From positions 1 through 64,000 of the forward strand of contig QKYT01000050.1 of assembly GCA_003550305.1 (NCBI GenBank): a DNA stretch of 64,000 nt, read 5' to 3'. The position numbers and the translations under genes were made by a program. The notes under the pieces are model-generated. The model did not search any database. It saw only the letters and a list, made by a program, of their open reading frames with translations, and was not told the DNA's origin. Within the stretch, counting starts at the first letter, position 1; each line of letters starts with the position of its first letter. The stretch is from Glomus cerebriforme (Eukaryota; Glomeromycota; Glomeromycetes; Glomerales; Glomeraceae). Positions 56,684 to 64,000 of this stretch are shown one piece after another.

Positions 56684-58485
56684 ACTAAAATCTTTATAAA
56701 TATTAATATTAATTTAATATGTATCTTACATTAATTATTCAATAAAATGCTTAAAATTAATTNTANTTATCCANTNTGTACATATACAATATTTTTATTA
56801 GAAATGTTTANAACAAATAAAAATGCTACAAATAAAAATGCTATTTAGAAAAATGAATCAGACATGCTAAAAATCTAAAATAAAGGTTAAAAGAATCTTT
56901 CATGATAAATATGGAATAATTCGCATTAAAGCAAATATTTAATCAAATTGCTTATTATTTATTTCGTTCCAATTCCAATTCCATTTTTTTTTCTGTAATT
57001 CTTTATACTTCAAATCAATTCACTTTGTTTAAGCTTTAATTTCCAATCAGCAAACTCATTATATATAAAAAATCCAATAATAAATTATTAGCTATATCGG
57101 TATGATTTGAATCGTACCTATACACAACCTGTATATAATTAATCATACCTTACCTTTCATATAATATCGTACCATAACTAAATACTATATACTCAGCGGG
57201 CCATAGTACCTGCAAATTTCAGAGGGTTGATCTTGTACCACCAAGTCTATAACTCGAATAGTGTGCGTTTAGAAACTTGTGAGTAAAATTAGATTCTTAA
57301 AATCATATCAATACATCCCGAAATTTTTAGGTAGTTTGGAAACACGTGGAATTCTATACATCAAAATATGGCACGCAAACCCACCCATTTTATTGTATAA
57401 TTGTGTATTATCATAAAATTCATAAAATTTCATTGGAAATCTGTAGAATTCTTTAGCGAAATACGTGGAATTCATCTGCAGATTTACTGCGGAATTCAAG
57501 AAATTATTAATAACGCAGTATAACTATACAAAAATATATCAATATTAATATTACAAACCTTTATTAATTGCTTTATTTAACTCAAGACATTTGTTGAACA
57601 ATATGGACGATTCCCATATAATTTTTTTATCCTTAACCAAAGAAATTTTTAGAATAAATATAAAATATAATATAAGTAATTAAAAAAAAATTAAATAGTG
57701 TATAAGATATGATTAAAAAATATTTTTTAAAAATCCTCCGATTAATCCATGTGTGACGATGGATACATTTCCACATATTCCGGTACAGGGTAATCAGTTC
57801 AACATAGATTTCTCTAGATCCTCTGTCAAAAACATCCTGATGTATAAAATGGTCCTTTTTTTTCACGCAAAAGAGGGGGGATATATGGTATATATTATAT
57901 AATAATAATATTTTAGACTAGCAGACTTTAAACAGACCAATTCCAATCCAGCAAACCATAACACTGGATAAAACTATCCTTGATAATTTTATGTTTTTCA
58001 CCCAGACTACTGCAACTACTAAGTTGAACAAAATCTGGCAAATCGATTGAATTTGTACAATCTTATAAGTTGTAAAGTATTAATTAATATAAGGTAATAA
58101 AGATAAATGGGAAAATGTTTGTTATTTTAATTGCTATTTAGCATTTTGTTAAAAATAATGTATATAATTTATCTAAACTTAACCAGCGGAATTATTCCCC
58201 CCCATTTATATTTTTATTAGAATATTGACTTAATAATAATTTGAAAGTATAATTTATGTGAAGGGAATGTTTTAAGCAAGAAAAGGCAGAGAAATTATGA
58301 AAGATTGGTTTTATAGTTAAATTAAATTGTATTTTTTTGCGTTAGACTTTTTTTTTTAAAACAGAATTTTTAAATTTTTATGTTCATTTTACATACTGTA
58401 TTTTTTATCATTTCTTTTTTTTTAAATTTGGGGTACGCGGAATTATACCCCAGTCAATATTCTATAAGAAAATTTATATATCTGT
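56684..58485. other. Intergenic right of the gap, no gene seen
   Basis: AT-rich, with a few isolated N bases near 56762-56811, GGTATGATT/AATCATACC inverted motifs (57098-57150) and repeated GTGGAATTC words (57340-57490). No coding potential could be supported. Confidence 0.45.
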
Positions 58486-59661
58486 CTACTGTTTTTTTAA
58501 GAATTCCATGTCAACATAGTAACTTTCCATATTGTCTTTGAATTCTTTAAATTGTTTGAACTCCTTTTTGAATTGATTGAATTCCACTTCAAATTCCGCT
58601 TGGTTGCTGATATTATTTGACGTGGTAACATCTTTCTCCAATTTTGCCTTTTCCTGTTCTTTGAACATAAACAGAGACACAAACCCAAATGGGTTCACCT
58701 TTCCACTGCCAAAGAGGAAGCCGTAAATTCCACAGATAGTAAGATAACCACCGATATTGCTGTAAAGGTCAGCCAGCGTGAGAGAGGGCTCTTCAGTCAG
58801 TATTAGGACATTTTTTGGTGCAATGATGCCTACTCTTATTAGTGCTCCAGTATCGCTAAAATAATCTACTGGTTGAATGAGGGAGCATTGGAAGCTACGA
58901 AAAGTGCGACCTCCATTTAAAGTTTTGTAACGGGTCTCTGTATATTGTATAAGACCATTACCAGTTATTATTTCCACTGCTACATTACTGAATTTGTTTC
59001 CTTCAGGAATTGTAGTTGTCCAATTCATCTCATTGTTGGTATCACCAACGAAAACAAGAAGACCAGAACTCATGTTTTGGGATGTGAGTTGAGAAAACTC
59101 AAAATCATAAATTCCTCCGATAGCATCCTTCGGCTTCAAGGAATTTCTGCCATCAAACAGGAGACATTTACCATTTTCTCCATTAATCTCGTTTAATGAA
59201 TCAGTTAAATTAATAGGTTCCTTACTAAGATCAGCAGGTGTGGTAGAATACAAGGCGGTACTAGAGAAGAGTTCATTATTTGATAATGAACAAAAAAGAA
59301 AAGATGGCGACAGTGTGTTATCTTCCAAATTCGAAGATATCAATGGGTCATCATTTATCATTTTATCGACATTATATATCGTGAGTCCCAACAAGCCAGC
59401 AGCAAGGAAAATGAAAACGATTGTTTTAGTTATTCTGGTGTGGCGGCTTCGATTCTTGTCTGCTAGCAAATCAGTAAAATATTCCCTAACTTGTTTACGG
59501 TACTCATAGTGATCATCAGGTCGAAGGATTCGTATAATAAATATGACAGCTACGGTTACTATGAAAATTAGGGTTACAGATATGGCAAACAGACCGGGTA
59601 TGCCGTTAATAATCTTAAACCAACGAAGTTCCTGAAAACTGCCAGCAGATTTGTCGTCCAT
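58486..59661 (-). CDS. Multi-pass membrane protein, Rhizophagus-type hypothetical
   Basis: A single-exon frame of 391 residues. Membrane segments lie at about 20-45 (IPGLFAISVTLIFIVTVAVIF), 78-98 (TIVFIFLAAGLLGLTIYN) and 300-320 (IGGYLTICGIYGFLFG). A large loop between the second and third (about 100-298) has several Asn-x-Ser/Thr sites (NLT, NMS, NWT) and two or three cysteines and is probably extracellular. The C-terminus (330-391) is a charged coiled coil rich in Glu, Lys and Phe (EFEVEFNQFKKEFKQFKEFK). I recognise the layout as one of many similar hypothetical genes in Rhizophagus but know no function; a receptor or scaffold role is only a guess. The gene is intronless and flanked by repeats. 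Confidence 0.7.
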   Translation of the reverse strand: MDDKSAGSFQELRWFKIINGIPGLFAISVTLIFIVTVAVIFIIRILRPDDHYEYRKQVREYFTDLLADKNRSRHTRITKTIVFIFLAAGLLGLTIYNVDKMINDDPLISSNLEDNTLSPSFLFCSLSNNELFSSTALYSTTPADLSKEPINLTDSLNEINGENGKCLLFDGRNSLKPKDAIGGIYDFEFSQLTSQNMSSGLLVFVGDTNNEMNWTTTIPEGNKFSNVAVEIITGNGLIQYTETRYKTLNGGRTFRSFQCSLIQPVDYFSDTGALIRVGIIAPKNVLILTEEPSLTLADLYSNIGGYLTICGIYGFLFGSGKVNPFGFVSLFMFKEQEKAKLEKDVTTSNNISNQAEFEVEFNQFKKEFKQFKEFKDNMESYYVDMEFLKKQ

Positions 59662-61814
59662 GACGTTTTTATTATGATAAAGTCTAATTAAGTATGCTTA
59701 TAAAACCACAAGTTGTCATTATATATTGGGCATAAAAAAATTGGAAGAATAGCAAATATTATATAGTCATTGCAAGTAGGTTATACAGTGTGCTTTTTAT
59801 TCTATAAATACAGTATATCGGAATCTTTATTTTCCATCAATGGGTCTGACTGACGTTTCACAGACCGACAACTTTATTTTAAGATGTAATAAAAATAACA
59901 CTGAAAAAGTTTTTTTATAAAAATATTTTCCGATAATTTCCTAATTTGGTAATTAATAATACATTCGCCATAATTATTGTTTCAGTATTTAATTAATATA
60001 CATTAAATGTACTACAAACAATGTTAATGTACAGAATTTTGGGTCTGTTTCATTTCATCGACAATCATTTCACCGACAGACGTTTCACTGACGAACGTTT
60101 AACCGACAGGGTCATTTTACCGATAATAGTTCCACCGACAAGGCTATATTACAATTGGAATAAAAATTTAAAACTTTTTTATTATATAGTATAAGTTGAA
60201 AAGAAAATTTTTGTCGGTGATCAGTGAAATGTCTGTCGGTGAATTGATCCTGTCTGTCTGTCAGTGAAATGATTGTCAGTGAAGTATATATTTTTTTTTG
60301 TTGGTGAAATAACTCTATCAGTGAACCGTTTGTCGGTGAAATGATTGATGAAATGAATGCGACCCATTTTTGATATTTTCAATTAGAAGATTTCAATATA
60401 ATATGCAAAACGACAGAAAATTTTATATCTGATAAAGTACTTTATAAGTTTCTATGTCAAAATGCAAAATTTTATCATCCCTATTTTTTTCTTTCACACT
60501 ATAAATTATTACATCTTTCGAGAATCGAGATTACAATACCATAATAAACTGACTCATTAGCCCATCCAATAAAGTCACGTATATGACATGAAACATTCGC
60601 TTCTGAGCTCTCCTTGTATTTTGACAAACTATACAACGTAAATTGTGAAAATACTGAACCGTTTGATGTGTTCTATGAGAGACAAATGGTAAATATGCTC
60701 CTTATTATAAAAAAAAAGTTTTTTTTTTAGAAACGATTTTTGAAATCATGTGAAAAAAAAAAATGCTATTTATACCTCTTTATTTACTTTGATTAGGGTG
60801 TATTCAAAAAATTACTTTTCTATTCCGTTTGGTTTTTCTCAGAATGTGATCATTTTTCAGGAAAATTTTTTATAGGGCCATTCTCGTATTAGGTCAGACA
60901 AAATTAATTTTTAGTTTCTCATGACATAAAATTTTAAAATTGGCACAGTCACTCGGGTGTTTTATTTTTTTTTCATACATAAATTTTTTTTTATACTGTA
61001 TGTATTTTGCTTTATATACTTGTATTATTTGTATTACACAAATATCTTTCTGCCGAAGGGTTTCAATATATATGTGGTGATTCTTTTGAAGCTTTAGCAA
61101 ACTCAAATACATAAATAGATTATATTGAGAAAAATGATATAAATTGAGTGAGTACCGGAAGATGGAAGATGGGATGCGACAAATTTGATATTATGTAAAT
61201 CCGTCACGAGAATCTAAAAATTAAATTTTGCCCTAAATACATCTGGTGATCTGCAGCGACGTAATTCTCTATCTCCATAGATGACGTCACTCACGTCAGC
61301 AGAAGAAAATTTACTATTGGAAGTGATAATATTGTTAAAGGAAACTCTGTTAGTTATTTATAGAGATGAAAATAACAGGACCACTTCTATTGGTCCTTCT
61401 CAATTTTTTGCACAATTGCACTTTAAATTTTTAACTGCGTAAAATATTACGTTTTAAAAAAAGTGGTCTTGCTCTTTTTTTTGGAAAAAAAAGATGGGCT
61501 ATTATTTTCATTTTTTCTTTTAATATAACATATATATTTATCGTAACATTATGAACAATTACATGATCGCAAAGTTGTATCCTTAATTTAAATTCGGTAT
61601 AATTCGTGACGAGTCTGTTACTCTTGAATTAAATTTTATCTAAATATTTCCCTACAGTCGCAGGGTATATTTTGACTTTATAACAAAATATGCAAATAAT
61701 AAAATAATGTAAAGAAATATCAAAGAAAAAAAAATATAAACATTATTTGTCTATATAAATATATATTTGGCAAAAATAATGATAAAAATGTTAATCATGC
61801 TAATATATTTGAAT
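59662..61814. other. Intergenic 2.1 kb with MITE
   Basis: It contains the MITE at 60041-60365 and a fragment like its end at 59840-59872 (GGGTCTGACTGACGTTTCAC). A perfect CRE-like TGACGTCA (61282-61289) is followed by CACGTCAG. No gene found. Confidence 0.5.
60041..60365. mobile_element. 325-bp MITE with TIRs built of CACCGACA-type words
   Basis: The left end GGGTCTGTTTCATTTCATCG and the right end, read inverted, GGGTCGCATTCATTTCATCA match over about 45 bp. Both run into ATTTCACCGACA. Inside, the word (T)TTCACYGACA recurs many times in one sense in the left half and in the opposite sense in the right half. ATTTT flanks both sides as a possible short target duplication. A fragment of a related end lies at 59840. 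Non-coding; the partner transposase is unknown. Confidence 0.7.
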
Positions 61815-64000
61815 TTAATCTATATCAAAATCAAGTTCTTTTGAAACATAATCTAAACAAAATAAATAGATAAGAAAAATTTTAATTTATTATATATTAC
61901 TCACAAATCAGTTTTTTTTAAAACAATAATTAAAGTACTAACCGTTATTATTCCATTTAATACTTGCGTATGAATTACGTGCATTTGAATGCTGAGTATT
62001 TGAATTCTGAGTATTTGAAGAATTTTGTAATAAGTAGTGCTTAAAATATTCGGTTATTGATTTGATTATCGTAAGTTTATTATCTAAATTAGTAAGATAA
62101 AAATCTTTAAATTAATATGAGTATTCAATTAAAATTAAATGATTAAACTACGTACCTTGTTTTGTATTAAATGAATTTATTGAAGATGAAGAATTAGGAA
62201 GTAAAGATCTTAGTGATCTGCTTGTATAAATTGCTTTTGAATGAGGTTTTTCAGTAAATTCAGGACCAAGTTTCTTTAATCGTATTAATTCTAATCGTTT
62301 TGATTCTGCTTCTTCAAGTATTCTATCATATTCAGAAGATCTAGGATTTAAAGGATATAAAGTTTCTAAAGTTTCATAAACTTTATTTATAGTAGGTCTG
62401 TTTTTAGGATTCGGATTCCAACAACTTTTGATTAAATTAGCTAAGCATTCAGGAGTATCTTCTGTAATTTCAGGACGCCTTCCATCAATAATATTGTATA
62501 TAAGTCTATGATTATGCTCAATATTAGAAAAAGGTTTACATCCTGTTGTACATTCCCACATGATCATGCCCATACTATAAATATCTGACGCCTGTGAAAA
62601 TTTGGCACCTTTAAATATTTCTGGGGCAATATAAGGTATTACTCCATATATTTCATTATTTAGTAAAGGAATATTTGCAGGTTGTGATAATCCTAAATCT
62701 CCAATTTTCCATATTGTAGCTGCGATAACACTTTCCCAATTAAAAGAATCATACAAATCATACAATATATTTCCACTATGAAAATCTCGATGTACAAAAT
62801 TTGCATGATGAATAGATTTTAGTCTAGAAATAAAAAAATTTTAATCAATTAATATTTATCAAAAAATAGTAAACACAATTAATGTATTAAAAACATAAAT
62901 ACCCATAAGTTATTTTCCGTAAAATTACTATTTTATTTTTCCATGTAATTTTTGAAAAATTAGTTCGTAAAAAGTTATATAACGTTCCATTTGCATATTG
63001 CATAACTAACATACAATCATTTGTTTCAGGGTCCATTGTAACACCATAACATGTAACAATGTTACCATAGTAATTGTGTTTATAATATGATTTTAACTAT
63101 TATTTCAAAATATATTAATTAAAATAAATCATTTTACATTTTAAAGAATATAATATTATATGTATAATTACCTCGGCTAAAAAATATTTTTTAAAATCTT
63201 GCGAGTTTAGGAATTTTTTTATAGCAACTTGAAAATTTTTTCCATTATAATAATAATGTGATTCATAGGGTGACCAAATTGCTTTATAAATAATGCTATA
63301 TCCCCCTTTGGCTATTTTATTTAAGATTGTTATCTGAGAATATGGAATCCAATTAACGTTTGATTCTGGCAAAATAAATCCGCTGTATGATTTAATAATA
63401 GCGTAAACATTTAATAAGTTAGAAACTTTATTTATGTTTTTTATATATTTTGCAATTTCACGATGGGATTCGGTATTAAACCGTACACTATGAAGAAAAT
63501 CATCTATATCATTATGTCCACTGCTCCTCTTTAAAATATTAGGGGAAATGTATATTGTTCTTTTGCATTTCCTACATTGAGATTTATCCGTAAGTCCAAA
63601 AATAACATTTGTTGTTAAACAATATCTACATCCAGTATAAAGTACATGACACATTGAACACCATTTTTGACAATCTGAAAATATTAGTTCCAAATTGTTG
63701 CAAACTATACACTCATTTGTAACATCCCACCATGGTAGATAAATAATTAGAATAGATTTTTTATATATTGATTCTGTCCATCCGGAAGAAATTAAATAAC
63801 ATTTTGAACAAATTCTAAACTTATAAAATTCAGCAGAAAATCGCTGAATTAATTTTCCACATAATTTACAATCTTCTTCAATTTCAATTATTTTGTTTTG
63901 TTTCTCAATATCAATGGCATAAAAATGTAGTAGATTTGGAGGATGTGGAATTAGTTGTTTAAACCATGTAATTATTGAGCAATTTTTACACCATTCTTGA
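61815..64000 (-). CDS. Protein kinase of the expanded Rhizophagus TKL-like family (5' end outside window)
   Basis: Exons from right to left: beyond 64000 to 63172, 63096-62903, 62823-62156, 62083-61943, 61852-61815; GT-AG. The upstream part is still open at the window edge, so the start is missing. It begins with Cys-x2-Cys zinc-ribbon-like pairs (CKLCGK, CSKCY, CIVCNN, CSMC, CRYC, CRKC). The kinase domain follows: IAKGGYSIIYKAIW glycine loop, VAIKK lysine, HRDFHSGNIL catalytic loop, D-L-G in place of DFG, and APEIF. The tail is Ser/Asn-rich with STNTQ-like repeats and ends SKELDFDID. This end matches the C-terminal signature I know from the large Rhizophagus kinase family with zinc-ribbon N-termini. 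Substrates unknown; a signalling role is inferred. Confidence 0.88.

Noticed and set aside
1..64000. CRISPR array, operons, riboswitches, Shine-Dalgarno sites
   Set aside because: The introns, gene families and spacing are those of a fungal nuclear genome. No regular repeat-spacer array or prokaryotic signal was seen, including around the Rpn gene.

Overview
The window looks like nuclear DNA of an arbuscular mycorrhizal fungus, most likely Rhizophagus or a close glomeromycete. The grounds are very AT-rich DNA, many short introns of about 65-90 bp, a fungal core gene set (PEX22, ERG25, ARB1, haspin, SF3A2, CWF19), a protein kinase ending in the acidic tail I associate with the expanded Rhizophagus kinase families, a Crinkler-like nuclease-fold gene, an OTT_1508-type deaminase, and heavily decayed transposons. 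The species call is inference; no search was possible.

Layout. 1-12.1 kb is a transposon graveyard. It holds a decayed protein-primed family-B DNA polymerase element (Polinton/Maverick-like) carrying two nested insertions, a complete-ended but dead Tc1 element and a 933-bp element with long terminal inverted repeats. Next come a minus-strand gag/protease remnant and a FAR1/zinc-knuckle MULE-like element. 13.5-14.3 kb carries an intronless Rpn/PDDEXK_2 nuclease gene of bacterial type. 15.0-44.3 kb is a dense core block: LRR protein (-), haspin (+), DUF4112 protein (-), Cdc1/Ted1-like phosphoesterase (+), ERG25 (-), a small membrane protein (-), ribosomal protein uL2/L8 (-), lipoate-protein ligase (-), a large PPR protein (+), PEX22 (-), SF3A2 (+), CWF19-like (-), serine incorporator (+) and ABCF2/ARB1 (-). 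44.4-64 kb is accessory again: a decayed hypothetical gene, an OTT_1508-like deaminase (-), a small GPI-anchored cysteine-rich secreted protein (+), a Crinkler-like gene with a frame break (-), several MITE-like repeats, an assembly gap (56578-56683), a multi-pass membrane protein (-) and a kinase gene cut by the window end (-).

The core genes run mostly as head-to-head pairs with short shared 5' spacers (LRR/haspin, DUF4112/phosphoesterase, LIPT/PPR, PEX22/SF3A2, CWF19/SERINC) alternating with tail-to-tail pairs (haspin and DUF4112 stop codons are only 41 bp apart). They are housekeeping functions rather than one pathway, although two spliceosome factors (SF3A2 and CWF19-like) sit side by side.

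The strongest unusual signals are: an intron in the lipoate ligase gene with U12-type AT-AC ends and a matching branch-site motif; two genes of families best known from bacteria or intracellular bacteria (Rpn nuclease, OTT_1508 deaminase) in the accessory arms; and a consistent C-to-T/G-to-A decay signature across all the dead transposons, which turned Gln, Arg and Trp codons into stops while keeping long stretches in frame.
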